DNA of 64,000 nucleotides from Pseudomonadota bacterium (GCA_016702545.1 JADJDT010000022.1:1-64000), one strand, 5' to 3'; positions 26,601 through 36,497 are shown, counted from the stretch's first letter. Notes: generated from the sequence alone by a model not told the origin. A program made the numbers and translations.

Positions 26601-27040
26601 CAGTGAGCGATCTCTGCAACCCGGGCTGCTACGGCGGGGGCACCACGCCCGCCGGTTGTACCGCGCCGACCGCTCGCGCCTTGCCCATCGGCTCACCCGT
26701 CCTGGTGCGCAACCAGAGCAACAGCGGTCGCATCGAGGCCTTCTACGCGCTCTACGAAGCTCCGGCAGCGCTCTGCGCCGGCAGCGCGATCGACCACGGC
26801 AAGAGTTGGCTGGTGCGCATCGACTCCGAGACCAACCGCCTCAACCTGCTCGACCTGCGCGCCTACAACGACGCGCTGGTCAGCGGGCTCTCGATCGCCG
26901 GCGGCGGCACCGATCTCGTGCTCACGCGCTCGGGTCGTAGCGGCACCCGCGCCAGCATCGAAACGCTCAGCGGCCACGCCCTCGCCGGCGGCGGCACGGC
27001 CGGCGCTCCCGTGGTCGAGAGCTGGCACGAAGTGCCCTGA
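23651..27040 (+). CDS. pilY1: Type IV pilus tip adhesin/biogenesis factor, PilY1-like
   Basis: 1129 residues. The start at 23651 gives a signal peptide (LALTVVGALMALPEAALA). An N-terminal von Willebrand A-type domain has the MIDAS motif DTSGS at residues 49-53, interrupted early by a Cys-rich insert. The VSDGTTVTGADP and ALPGADLTVLDAVA blocks continue the vWA fold to about residue 480. A short Cys-rich EGF-like segment follows (CTNNGDCATGTC). The C-terminal half carries the PilY1 seven-bladed propeller signature (FVASDEGLLHAFDLLQGVEL; FLPAHLLPQIYAL; WRTYLVQTDGPGGARFAVLD). It should work with the minor pilins encoded on the opposite strand. A nearer upstream ATG at 23636 gives five extra residues. 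Confidence 0.9.
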   Translation: MLKAQSRQMLALTVVGALMALPEAALAKFDPLVLLNTGQPRSEVVLLLDTSGSMASALSATAGACADVGGGDCFGDRGGTVDLCGDGLCSGVEAAAGCAADCPLTSNATPLTGTLAAAGQAPSCGSNHLSRFAATKRTLRALLPELRAAASFALLGFEQQGYYRYYAAAGGLPSHPVTIFLSEWELRRASGWDGGADAPTASFVWPVSGMGLIGATLTLTSGSALAVAADSLYRRADDPSAEQRAAWATAGRHFNDGSHDWLYVGSYYTYDALGIDPSNSALHAHYEGPQFTAGANTWVYERYAAAACTEGLEQGIDGSTEAARVIVPLTASTAQGDHDLALGALLAQLNTAPNGGLLAVGRTPLAEGIDTARAHLQHRRNGTNGFAAPDPGGACRPHFVVVISDGTTVTGADPIAAAAALRADDPGNPTRTFVVALPGADLTVLDAVAAAGGTDTARFANDEHELLQVLRELLLGELRREVTTAPAGTATSPLSRIEGNLAVLATTAYPGWEGRLRAVDAATQCTNNGDCATGTCVDGRCELWDAGEQLATRDWFSRRLYSGVHDAVSGGPLDPLPLLANDGSGAVCITAGAAAGCDPSLGLGDVWTTLTGSAPPADLGAMVQWLAGKGRSWKLPALINSVPAAVGPPPLYPGVTGHAALESAEVARRRIAFVASDEGLLHAFDLLQGVELYAFLPAHLLPQIYALYARGGQDADPARHHWVLANSPRVEDQPDGGGGWRTYLVQTDGPGGARFAVLDITSPGSCSDPLVATSCTLNDPPLRVVFDADHAAPPLLPRFGQTWSIPALSWSAAYQALAAMGSGYDGAVAGEGSHYNLFSRVAGPAWSTAPADVDGLYLDGSGAAVNDYAVVADTVAVTKVPGDRDVIATYQADLAGRITRFDRARLLSVGTVLDATDQAGPQHPFYFAPAALYRDDINHVSFAGNSGAMQEADYSWNPSFESRLFLRTENGATVDPLADHFTCAVSDLCNPGCYGGGTTPAGCTAPTARALPIGSPVLVRNQSNSGRIEAFYALYEAPAALCAGSAIDHGKSWLVRIDSETNRLNLLDLRAYNDALVSGLSIAGGGTDLVLTRSGRSGTRASIETLSGHALAGGGTAGAPVVESWHEVP

Positions 27041-27571
27041 GTCGGGCGCACCGGAAGAACGTCGCCAGAAGGCGAAGCGCTGGCGCCGTACACCACGCGC
27101 ACCCATGCGGAAATTCTTGGAGCGCTGCCGGTTGCTATCACCGGGCGGGCGACCTCACCGTCTTGACGGCGGCACCTGCTGCGGAACGCCCATGAGCTGC
27201 AACGCCACCCGGCGAGCTCGACCGTCGCATCGAGGGACGATGGATCGCGCACTACGTTTCGAATTGTCCCGCTGGGCTCGTTCGAAACACAGGCTTGCGC
27301 TCGTCGGTCGCTGCCACCAGCAGCCCCTTCGCGCCTGTGATTCCGCGCCCTTCGCCAGGCTCGGTCCGCGATCCGAAACAGTAGTGCTAGGCCGTGCCGC
27401 GAGCGGCGCGCCGCCGATTCGCTTGGCTCTGAGGGGAATAGGCAGAGAGAAGAAGGAGAACGAGAACGAGAAGAAGAAGGAGAAGGGGCGGCGATTGAGC
27501 GACCGGGGACTAACGCGGCGCGCGCTCCGCGAAGGAGCGCGCGGCCACGCTCGCGCTCGGCAGCCCCGCCG
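27041..27571. other. Long intergenic region without a supportable gene
   Basis: 531 bases between convergent pilY1 and the TPR gene. A plus-strand reading frame of 156 codons (27105-27575) gives an Arg-rich, compositionally odd protein that looks like translated non-coding DNA. The only clear structure is a purine tract at 27431-27491 (GAGAACGAGAACGAGAAGAA and neighbours). No terminator with a T-run was seen. Confidence 0.5.
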
Positions 27572-28408
27572 CTAGAATGCCCGCCCGACGGCCACACTGA
27601 CCGCGCGGGTGTCGTAGGAGGCACCCAAGCGCCAAGCCGTCGCGCGCTCGGCCTTCTTCGCCCGCAGGTGGTTGATCACCAGCCAGGTCACCCCGCCGAC
27701 GACCGCCGCCGCACCCACGCCGATGAGCACATCCGTGGTGCCCGCCAGCGAACGCTGCCGGTCGATGTCGTCCTTGGCGGAGGCTGGGCAGAGGTCGCCC
27801 TCCTTGCACGCGCTCTTCGCGTCGTCCCGCGCACCCAGCGCCATCACGCCGGTGACCACGCCCGCCGCGATCGCGGCGGCGCCCACGCTCAGCACGATGA
27901 TGGGAGCGACCTTCGACGGGCCCTGCTCGCCCTTGTCGACCGGCGTCGTGGCCGCGGCCGAGGTCCCGCTCTCGCGAGCCTGGGCCATCGTCTGCAGCTC
28001 GCGCTGGCGCTGCTCATCGCGCGCCTCGAGCCGCCCGATGCGCTCACGCGCCAGGTCTGCGCCCGGCACGCCGGGCATCTCGGCGTAGCGGCGCAGGTAC
28101 ATCGCCGCCGTGCGGGCCTCGCCCATGCGCTCGTAGCAATTGGCCAGGTTGAAGAGCAGCTGCGGCCGCTGCGTGCGGTCGTAGACCCGTGCAAAGAGGT
28201 CGGCCGCTTGCTTGTAGCGGCCCGCCGCGTAGTGCGCCTCGGCCTCGTTGAACATCAGCCTGTTCTGAGCGTCGGCGTCGGCCGCCGGCGCCGCCTCGGG
28301 CGTTTGCGCTGCTGCCAGCGTTGGGCCAAGCACCAGCCAGAGGGCAAGCCCCACCGTGCTGATCCTTCGCCATCCTGCGTTCGTTGCGATCCGTGAGCTT
28401 GCCATCAT
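27572..28408 (-). CDS. TPR-repeat membrane protein
   Basis: 278 residues. Signal peptide (VGLALWLVLGPTLAAAQ), then tetratricopeptide-like helices (FNEAEAHYAAGRYKQAADLFARVYD; LLFNLANCYERMGEARTAAMYLRRYAEM) at about 50-120. A short linker and two predicted membrane segments follow (VAPIIVLSVGAAAIAAGVV and VLIGVGAAAVVGGVTWLVI). This domain order is common in uncharacterised myxobacterial paralogues. The start codon directly follows the stop of the PEGA-like gene upstream (TAG ATG), so they are likely co-translated. Confidence 0.7.
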   Translation of the reverse strand: MMASSRIATNAGWRRISTVGLALWLVLGPTLAAAQTPEAAPAADADAQNRLMFNEAEAHYAAGRYKQAADLFARVYDRTQRPQLLFNLANCYERMGEARTAAMYLRRYAEMPGVPGADLARERIGRLEARDEQRQRELQTMAQARESGTSAAATTPVDKGEQGPSKVAPIIVLSVGAAAIAAGVVTGVMALGARDDAKSACKEGDLCPASAKDDIDRQRSLAGTTDVLIGVGAAAVVGGVTWLVINHLRAKKAERATAWRLGASYDTRAVSVAVGRAF

Positions 28409-29425
28409 CTACTCCCAGGGGTTGAGGTTGTCGGAGGGCAGTCCGTCGGAGCTTGGACGTCCGCGGGGACGTGTCGGGGATCCACCGCCCGCCGGTGGTG
28501 GTTGCGGCGTGCCCGACGCCGGTTGTGGCGCGCCGGCACCCGGCGGCTGCGCCGCTGGTTCGGGGCTCCCGGTGCCTCGAGCGGCGCGGCCGTCGCCTTC
28601 ACCGGTCATCGCCCGCGTGAAGCGAAAGGCCGTTTCGTAGCCCGCCGCGACCAGCACGCGCCGCGTGATCCGGGCGGAGGCGTCGTGCTGCGGCGCAAAG
28701 GTGACCACGTGGCGCCCGGGGCTGACCGTAATCAGCGCGGGGGTGACGCCATAGACCCGAGCGTCGACGGAGACCACGCCGGGCTCCTCCGACTCGACGC
28801 GCAACACGGCGGCGCCCGCGTTATCGACTGCCGGGCCGCCGCCCCGGCGGCCACGGCGCGCCGCAGCAGCGCTGGCCTGTCGCAAGATCTGCCGTCCGGC
28901 GGCGATCGTGGCCGCGCGGTCGTCGGGGGTGGCCGCCGCGGCCGCGGGGGTGCCATCCGTGGCTGGAGGGCGCCCCGTCGTCACCGGAGCGGCCGTGGCG
29001 CCGCCGGCCAGGCGAGCCTCGAAGAGGCGCGTGAGGGTCGCCACCCGCGCGTTGCCGGGCAGCTCCGCGCGCAGCGCGTCGAGGCCAGCCCGCGCCAGTG
29101 CAATGCGCCCCTCGTCCAGCAGGTCACGAACATGCGCCAGCCGCGGCGAGAGGTTGATCTCGCGCTCGAGCTGGTCGATTTCTTCCAAAGCACGGGCCGA
29201 GGAGGTGGCCTTGCGGGCGCGGCCGAGTACCGTCATCGCCGTGCGCTCATCGCCGCGGGCGTAGTACTCCTTGGCCACCTGATAGAGCGTCAGGGCGTCT
29301 TCCGCCGGCGCGGGAGGGGGCGGCACGTCCCGCCCCTTGAGGCCCTGCCGCACGACCGCGCCGATCAGAAGGGCCACGGCGACGCCCGCCAAGATCAAGG
29401 GAAGTTTGTATCCGCCGCGCACCAA
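28409..29425 (-). CDS. Membrane-anchored helical-repeat protein with PEGA-like domain
   Basis: 338 residues. One N-terminal membrane anchor (LPLILAGVAVALLIGAVV), then TPR-like helices (LYQVAKEYYARGDERTAMTVL; LAHVRDLLDEGRIALARAGL). An Ala/Thr/Pro linker is followed at about 215-285 by a PEGA-like beta-domain (VVSVDARVYGVTPALITVSPGRHVVTF). The tail is Pro/Gly-rich. No cytoplasmic catalytic domain is present. It is the upstream partner of the TPR gene, with no intergenic bases between them. The function is unknown; PEGA domains are thought to mediate envelope attachment. Confidence 0.6.
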   Translation of the reverse strand: MVRGGYKLPLILAGVAVALLIGAVVRQGLKGRDVPPPPAPAEDALTLYQVAKEYYARGDERTAMTVLGRARKATSSARALEEIDQLEREINLSPRLAHVRDLLDEGRIALARAGLDALRAELPGNARVATLTRLFEARLAGGATAAPVTTGRPPATDGTPAAAAATPDDRAATIAAGRQILRQASAAAARRGRRGGGPAVDNAGAAVLRVESEEPGVVSVDARVYGVTPALITVSPGRHVVTFAPQHDASARITRRVLVAAGYETAFRFTRAMTGEGDGRAARGTGSPEPAAQPPGAGAPQPASGTPQPPPAGGGSPTRPRGRPSSDGLPSDNLNPWE

Positions 29426-29500
29426 CGTCGTTGCCCCCTGTTATTGGCAGCCTGCTCAGCGGCCCCCACCGACCCCGCACGCTCCCTGAAGCGGGCGCTC

Positions 29501-29544
29501 GAAGCGGCGGGCCCCCCTAACCCTTTGGGCCAGGGGCCCGCTTC
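29501..29544 (-). terminator. GC-rich stem-loop after the substrate-binding protein gene
   Basis: GAAGCGGGCCCCTGG and its complement GGGGGGCCCGCCGCTTC form a strong imperfect hairpin 22 bases after the stop codon on the minus strand. There is no T-run, so intrinsic termination is uncertain. Confidence 0.4.
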
Positions 29545-29566
29545 TGAACCTACGACGGCCTCAGGC

Positions 29567-31276
29567 CTACCAGCCGAGCGAGTCCTTCGGAAAGACGATC
29601 GTCCGCTCCTGGCCGATCAGCTCGAAGGAGCCCCCCGCATTGATCTTGTAGACCTTCACCGAGGCCTGGGGCCGATGGTCGTCCGGGCTGTACTTGAGCG
29701 GAGGGGTCAGCCCGTCGGTGGAGATCGGCGTGCCACCCGGGACGCCCGAGGCCTCGAACACCTCCTTCAGGCTCTCACCCGTGATCGGCTTGCTCTTCGC
29801 GTCGATGATGCGCTCCAGACCGCGCGTCAGCAGCAGCATCGAAACATAGCCCTTGACGTACTGCACGTCCTGGTAGGTCCGAGCTGTGGCCGTCGTGGTC
29901 GTATCGCTGGGGGGTCGGACTCCGGCAGCGCGGCGTCCGACTGGCGCCACTTGTTGTGCACGCGCTGCAGCTCAGGCATGCCGACGGCGGTGCCGCCATA
30001 CACGGCGAGCGGCAGCACGCCGAGGAAGTTCTCGACGCACCACTTCGCGGGGACCCCGGTGTCCTTGTTGCCCTTGCAGTTGGCGATGGTGAACTCGTCG
30101 AAGCCCCAGGGGTTGCTGATCGACTTCACCCCGGAAAAGTGGGAGCTTAGACTGCCGTCGTAGTCCTCCCCAGGCTTCGCGAGCGTCGTCTCCTCGCGCA
30201 CCGCCTGCAAGGCCTTGCCGATGCGGAAGGCGCTGGGGTTGGTGTTGGCGATCCACATCCAGGTGACCGGCCGGTACACGCCCCCTGCCAGCGCCGCCTT
30301 CTTGACCTGGGTGGCCTCCTGCACGAAGTAGTCACGCACGAGCTTGTCGACCATTTTCTGACGCTCCGGACTCCGCGGCCTCGGGCGATAGGCCCGCCGG
30401 AACCGGGGGGCTCAGCTCGATGCTCAGGTCGCGGCCGAGGGCCACGCCTGAGGCCTTGGCGTAGATTCGCCCGGCCGGCAGCGGCGCGGTGCAATAGGCC
30501 GCGGAGCAGAAGGCGAAGCCCAGGCGGTCGTTGGCACCGGCTGGCGCCTCGCGCTGGATGTAGTCAACCGCGGCGCGAATGCTGTTGGAGTAGTCTGTGC
30601 CGATAAAGAAGTTGTAGGGGTAGCCGGGACTACCGAGGCTTTCGGTCTTGGTGACCTCATTGAAGGACGTGTTGATCGAGGGCACCGGGACCTCGTAGCT
30701 GGTTTGCTTGGGTGAGGCCAAGGCGCCGGCCCAGCTCCCGCCCATCAGGACCTTCTTGTCCTCGGCGACCAGTGGCGCGAGCTGCAGCGTATCGCCCGTG
30801 CCAAGGGTCGAGAGGGCCACGACCTTGGCGAAGTCAGCCTGGGCCTTCCACCGGTTATACTGTGCGACGGCCTCGACGGGATCGTACTTGTAGTCGTAGC
30901 TTTCGAATTCGAACTTGCAGCCGCGCACGCCGCCCTTCTCGTTCACCTCCCGCAGGAAGTCGACATGGCCCTTCCAGAAGGAGCGACCGCTCTCCTTGAT
31001 CGGACCGCTGTTGTCGTGGAGCAGCTTGACCGCGATGGTGCCCTCGCAGACGCCGGGCGCCTCGGCGGCGGGCTTCTCACAAAAGCCGCTCTTGGCGCAG
31101 AAGTAGCCCGCGCCCAACGCGGCGGTGCAGGAGCCGTCCGGCTTGCAAGGCTGCTTGTCGAAGTTTCCCGCGGAGCAGGCCGTGAGCCCGCCGATCAGGA
31201 GAACCGCCACGAGGGCGAGCGGTCCGTTGATGCTGCCGTGTGCTGCGCGCGCAGCTGCCATGCGATCACGTGCCAA
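29567..31276 (-). pseudogene. Branched-chain-amino-acid-type substrate-binding lipoprotein, two frameshifts
   Basis: Periplasmic binding protein of the Peripla_BP_6/LivJ type. The probable start is TTG at 31276, six bases after GGGAGGTGCGCT; ATG at 31261 is the alternative but is far from this ribosome site. A lipobox follows (LIGGLTAC). After the lipid anchor comes a Cys-rich module (CKPDGSC ... FCAKSGFC), then IAVKLLHDNSGPIKESGRSF and the binding-protein fold. The frame breaks near 30370, where reading continues as QKMVDKLVRDYFVQEATQ. It breaks again in a C6 run near 29915-29920, continuing as TARTYQDVQYVKGYVSMLLL to the stop at 29567. Joined, about 565 residues. No permease genes are adjacent, so an orphan receptor role is possible. 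Both breaks fit single-base sequencing errors. Confidence 0.75.
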
Positions 31277-31315
31277 AGCGCACCTCCCTGGGTATTCGCA
31301 CTGAAATGAGGGAAT

Positions 31316-31344
31316 AGAATACACGGCTGGTCGCAGATCTGGAA
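31316..31344 (-). promoter_or_regulatory. Likely promoter of the substrate-binding protein gene
   Basis: On the minus strand TTCCAG (31339-31344) and TATTCT (31316-31321) are separated by exactly 17 bases within a locally AT-rich stretch. This is about 40 bases before the TTG start. Confidence 0.45.
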
Positions 31345-31437
31345 ATATTTTTTCGTGGTACGCACGCTCGCGTGGTCGTTTCCGGCCGGGCGCGGTTGGT
31401 CTATCGTGCAGCGCCCCGGCGAGGAGTCTCTCCCGAC

Positions 31438-33315
31438 ATGAAGCAAGCGATGAGCAACGAAGACCCAGCGGGGGCCCGCCCGGCCTCACGTCAACGCGAG
31501 GCGATCGACGTCCGCTATCGCTGGGAGCTGAGCCCGATCTTCGCCGATTGGGGCGCCTGGGAGGTGGGCTGCGACGCGCTGGAGGGGCAGCTCCGTGACT
31601 ACGCCGCGCTCAGCGGCACCCTGGCGCAGGGGCCCCAGGCGCTGCTGCGCGCGCTCGAGCTGGCGGATAGCCTGGGCCAGCTCGCCTACCGCGTCTGGTA
31701 CTACCCGGCGTTGATGTACGACCAGGATCAGCGCGACAACGCGATCGACGCGCGGCGCCAACGGGCGCAGTGGCTGCTCGCCCGCTCGAGCGAGGCCGGC
31801 GCCTGGTTCAACCCCGAGCTATTAGAGCTACCGCGCGCGACGGTCGACGCCTGGCTGGCCGAGCACGCGGCGCTGCAGCGCTATCGCTTCGCGTTGCACG
31901 AAATCTACCGCCAACAGGAGCACGTGCTGGACCAAGCGGGAGAGCAGCTGCTGGCGCTGGGCACACGACTGGCCAACGCGCCGGACGACGCCTACGCCGC
32001 GCTGACGACCGCCGACCTGCGCTTCCCCACGATTCGCCTGTCGAGCGGCGAGGACGCCGTGGTCAGCCCGGGCCGCTATCGCGCCCTGCTGGCCCAGTGC
32101 CGCAACCAGGCCGACCGCGCGGCCGCCTTCCACGCGCACTACGGCTGCTATGAGCCCCAGCTCAACACCTACGCTGCGCTCTACCGCGGGGTGCTCGAAC
32201 GCGACTGGTTCCAGGCCCGCGCGCGGCGCTACCCTGGCGCGCTCGAAGCGGCGCTGCATGGCAACGCCATCCCGCCGGCCGTGGTCGAGAACCTGATCGC
32301 GACCACACGCGCGCACGTCGCCCCGCTGCAGCGCTACCACCGGCTGCGCCGCGCCACGCTCGGCCTGCCGCGCTACGAGCTCTACGATGGCGCGGTCGCC
32401 CTGCTGGCCGACGATCGCGTCTATCCCTACGACGACGCGGTGGCGCAGATCATCGCCTCGGTCGCGCCGCTCGGCAGCGACTATAGCGAGCGGCTGCGCC
32501 GCGCCTTCGCCGGACGCTGGATCGACGTCTACGAGAACGAGGGCAAGCGGGCGGGTGCCTACTCGGCGCCGGTCTACGGCGTGCACCCTTATATGTTGCT
32601 CAACTACAACGACACGCTGGATGACGTCTTCACCCTGGCGCACGAGATGGGCCACGCGCTGCACACGCTGCTGGCCCACGAGCACCAGCCCTTCGTCTAC
32701 GCCAGCTACACGATTTTCGTCGCCGAGGTCGCCTCGACGTTGAACGAGGCGCTGCTGCTACAGCACCTGCTGCGCCAGAGCAGCGCGGCGAGCGAGCGCG
32801 TGGTGCTGCTGCAGCGGGCGATCGACGGCATCTGCGGCACGTTCTACGCGCAGGTGCTCTTCGCCGACTTCGAGCTGCAGGCGCACCGGCGGCTGGAGCG
32901 GGGCGAGGCGTTGACCGCGGAGGTGCTGAGCGGGATCTATCGCGAGCTGCTGCAGCACTACTACGGCGACGCGATCGATCACGACCCGCGCTACGCGCTG
33001 ACCTGGGCGCGCATCCCGCACCTCTTCCGCTCGCCCTTCTACGTCTATCAATACGCCACTTGCTTCGCCTCTTCGGCCCGCATCCTCGCCGGTCTGGTGA
33101 GCGCCACGGCAGGGGCCGAGGCCGGGCCCGCGGCCACCCGCTACCTGGAGCTGCTGCAAGCGGGAGGCAGCGATCATCCGGTGCGGCTGCTGCAGCGCGC
33201 CGGGGTCGACCTCGAAGAGGCGTCGGCCGTCGAGGCCGTCCCGCGCCAGCTCGACGCGCTGATCGACCAGCTGGAGCGCGAGCTGCAACAGCTGCAGCCG
33301 AGCGGAGCCAGCTAA
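31438..33315 (+). CDS. pepF: Oligoendopeptidase F family zinc metallopeptidase (M3)
   Basis: 625 residues, cytoplasmic. The zinc site HEMGH is at about residues 402-406 (LAHEMGHALHTLLA), followed by the downstream Glu region (FVAEVASTLNEALLL), both diagnostic of family M3B. The flanking motif GAYSAPVYGVHPYMLLNYN is also typical. It should cleave short peptides. ATG at 31438 has a GAGGAG about ten bases upstream; ATG at 31450 is an alternative. It is divergent from the substrate-binding protein gene, which may indicate peptide use. Confidence 0.9.
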   Translation: MKQAMSNEDPAGARPASRQREAIDVRYRWELSPIFADWGAWEVGCDALEGQLRDYAALSGTLAQGPQALLRALELADSLGQLAYRVWYYPALMYDQDQRDNAIDARRQRAQWLLARSSEAGAWFNPELLELPRATVDAWLAEHAALQRYRFALHEIYRQQEHVLDQAGEQLLALGTRLANAPDDAYAALTTADLRFPTIRLSSGEDAVVSPGRYRALLAQCRNQADRAAAFHAHYGCYEPQLNTYAALYRGVLERDWFQARARRYPGALEAALHGNAIPPAVVENLIATTRAHVAPLQRYHRLRRATLGLPRYELYDGAVALLADDRVYPYDDAVAQIIASVAPLGSDYSERLRRAFAGRWIDVYENEGKRAGAYSAPVYGVHPYMLLNYNDTLDDVFTLAHEMGHALHTLLAHEHQPFVYASYTIFVAEVASTLNEALLLQHLLRQSSAASERVVLLQRAIDGICGTFYAQVLFADFELQAHRRLERGEALTAEVLSGIYRELLQHYYGDAIDHDPRYALTWARIPHLFRSPFYVYQYATCFASSARILAGLVSATAGAEAGPAATRYLELLQAGGSDHPVRLLQRAGVDLEEASAVEAVPRQLDALIDQLERELQQLQPSGAS

Positions 33316-33342
33316 ATGCCGGCCTGGCGGCAGCGGGCCCCC

Positions 33343-33390
33343 AGCGCGGCAGTCGCAAAGCGCGGCAGTTGCAAAGCGCCGGCTTGCGAA
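33343..33390 (+). repeat. 16-bp direct repeats overlapping the SUF promoter
   Basis: AGCGCGGCAGTCGCAA (33343-33358) and AGCGCGGCAGTTGCAA (33359-33374) are perfect tandem copies except one base. A degenerate third (AGCGCCGGCTTGCGAA) follows. The second copy ends in the -35 hexamer of the promoter below, as expected for an operator. Confidence 0.85.
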
Positions 33391-33397
33391 ATAGGAT
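33369..33397 (+). promoter_or_regulatory. Probable promoter of the suf operon
   Basis: TTGCAA (33369-33374) and TAGGAT (33392-33397) are separated by 17 bases, about 140 bases before the Rrf2 regulator start. It matches four of six consensus bases in each hexamer and overlaps 16-bp direct repeats. Confidence 0.5.
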
Positions 33398-33538
33398 GCG
33401 GGTAGTACTCTTTCGTGAGTGCGGTGCAGCGGGCACGGGACGTGGCGCGGGGGGACCTGGCGCGACGGTCGTCGCCGGCGGTGCGACGCGCTCGGCGGCG
33501 CCACCGCCGGCGCGACGAAGCAGCGGGAGAACGCAGCG

Positions 33539-34051
33539 ATGATCCGGATCACCAAGCAGGCCGACTACGGCACCCTCCTGCTGACCCACTTCGCGCGCGA
33601 GCGCGAGCAGCCGATGCTGAGCGCGCGCGACCTGGCGCGCAAGGCGCGGCTGCCGCTACCCACGGTGACCAAGATCCTCAAGGTGCTCGCCCGTGAGGGC
33701 CTGCTGCTTTCGCAGCGGGGGGTGAAGGGCGGCTATAGCCTGGCGCGGCGCCCCGAGGAGATCACGGCCAACGAGATCATCGCGGCGCTCGACGGCCCGG
33801 TGGCGATCACGCAGTGCTGCGACAACGCTGCCGGCTGCGAGCGCGAGCTCGGCTGCCTGGCGCGCCCGAATTGGCAGCGCATCGACCAGGCGCTGCGCGA
33901 GGCGCTCGGCGGCGTCACGCTACGCGATCTGGCGCAGCCGAGCGCAAAGGCGGGCTCGCAGCCGAAGGCGCCGACCATGGCGACGACGGCCGTGGCGGGG
34001 CTGGCGGCGGTCGCCGCGCGCGAGGCGGCCGCGGGCGTGGCCCGCCAGTAG
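33539..34051 (+). CDS. Rrf2-family Fe-S cluster regulator of the suf operon (IscR-like)
   Basis: 170 residues. The start at 33539 (MIRITKQADYGTLLLTHFA) has GGGAG upstream. The winged helix (LPLPTVTKILKVLAREGLL; RGVKGGYSLAR) is typical. Cysteines 94, 100 and 106 are spaced Cys-x5-Cys-x5-Cys, exactly the spacing of the [2Fe-2S] ligands of E. coli IscR, with an extra Cys 93. It therefore should sense Fe-S status and repress the operon that it heads. An Ala/Thr-rich C-terminal tail of about 30 residues is an extension. sufB follows 72 bases downstream. Confidence 0.88.
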   Translation: MIRITKQADYGTLLLTHFAREREQPMLSARDLARKARLPLPTVTKILKVLAREGLLLSQRGVKGGYSLARRPEEITANEIIAALDGPVAITQCCDNAAGCERELGCLARPNWQRIDQALREALGGVTLRDLAQPSAKAGSQPKAPTMATTAVAGLAAVAAREAAAGVARQ

Positions 34052-34123
34052 CCGCGGACCAGGCGAGGGACCCTGACCGGCGCGGCGCAGGCCGGCGATC
34101 GGTGCGAGCAGGTGGAGCGAGGG

Positions 34124-35563
<1,440 letters not shown>

Positions 35564-35566
35564 GCC

Positions 35567-35643
35567 AGGCTAGGTGGGGCTAGGCTAGGTGGGGCGGGGT
35601 GGCGGGGGCGATGGCGTGGGGTGGGGTGGCGGGGGCGATGGCG
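35567..35643 (+). repeat. G-rich direct repeats between sufB and sufC
   Basis: Two 15-bp copies of (C/T)AGGCTAGGTGGGGC (35566-35595) are followed by two 21-bp copies of GGGGTGGCGGGGGCGATGGCG (35596-35616 and 35623-35643). Many runs of four or five G on the sense strand could form G-quadruplexes in the mRNA. Confidence 0.85.
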
Positions 35644-35717
35644 CGCCCCCGTCGTGACTTCGGTGACTTCGGGCAGCAAGTCCGTGGCCGGCGGGCCGCG
35701 AGAGCGAGGCGGGGGCA

Positions 35718-36497
35718 ATGTTGGAGATCAGTGGCCTGCAGGCGGCGATCGGCGAGCAGCCGATCCTGCGCGGCATCGACCTGAAGATCGGCCCGGGCGA
35801 GGTGCATGCGATCATGGGGCCCAATGGCTCGGGCAAGACCACGCTGGCGCAGGTCTTGGCCGGTCGCGAGGACTACGACGTCACGGGCGGCAGCGTGACC
35901 TTCGCTGGCCGCGATCTGCTGGCGTTGAACGTGGAGCAGCGGGCGCGCGAGGGGCTCTTCCTCGCGTTCCAGTACCCGGTGGCGCTGCCGGGCGTGACCA
36001 GCAGCTACTTTCTGCGCACCGCGGTCAACGCGGTGCGGGCGCACCGCGGTCAGGACGAACTCTCGGGCAAGGCCTTTCTCGAGCTCTGCCGGCAACGCAT
36101 GGAGCTGCTGCAGATGAAGCCGGAGCTGCTGCAGCGCGCCGTCAACGATGGCTTCTCCGGCGGCGAAAAGAAGCGCCACGAGATTCTGCAGCTGGCGCTG
36201 CTCGAGCCGCGGCTGGCGCTGCTCGACGAGACGGATTCGGGCCTCGACATCGACGCGCTGCAGACGGTCGCGCGCGGCGTCAACGCCTTGCGCGACGCGC
36301 AGCGCTCGTTTCTGATGATCACGCACTACCAGCGCCTGCTCGATTACATCGTGCCGGACTACGTGCACGTGCTGGTCGGCGGGCGGATCGTCAAATCCGG
36401 CGACAAGGAGTTGGCGCTACACCTCGAGGAGCACGGCTACGGCTGGATCGTGGCGCCCGAGACGGCAACACCGGCTGCCGCCGCGGCGCGGGCTTGA
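35718..36497 (+). CDS. sufC: Fe-S cluster assembly ATPase SufC
   Basis: 259 residues, ABC-type ATPase without membrane domain. Walker A GPNGSGKTTLAQVLAG (about residues 34-49), signature FSGGEKKRHEILQLALL, Walker B LALLDETDSGLDID and the switch MITHYQRLL. The family-specific DETDSGLDIDAL is intact. It powers conformational change in SufBCD. The start at 35718 gives MLEISGLQAAIGEQPIL. It ends 10 bases before sufD. Confidence 0.96.
   Translation: MLEISGLQAAIGEQPILRGIDLKIGPGEVHAIMGPNGSGKTTLAQVLAGREDYDVTGGSVTFAGRDLLALNVEQRAREGLFLAFQYPVALPGVTSSYFLRTAVNAVRAHRGQDELSGKAFLELCRQRMELLQMKPELLQRAVNDGFSGGEKKRHEILQLALLEPRLALLDETDSGLDIDALQTVARGVNALRDAQRSFLMITHYQRLLDYIVPDYVHVLVGGRIVKSGDKELALHLEEHGYGWIVAPETATPAAAAARA

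Noticed and set aside
27105..27575. 156-codon frame downstream of pilY1
   Set aside because: Very basic, low-complexity tail from the purine tract, no ribosome site or homology recognised.
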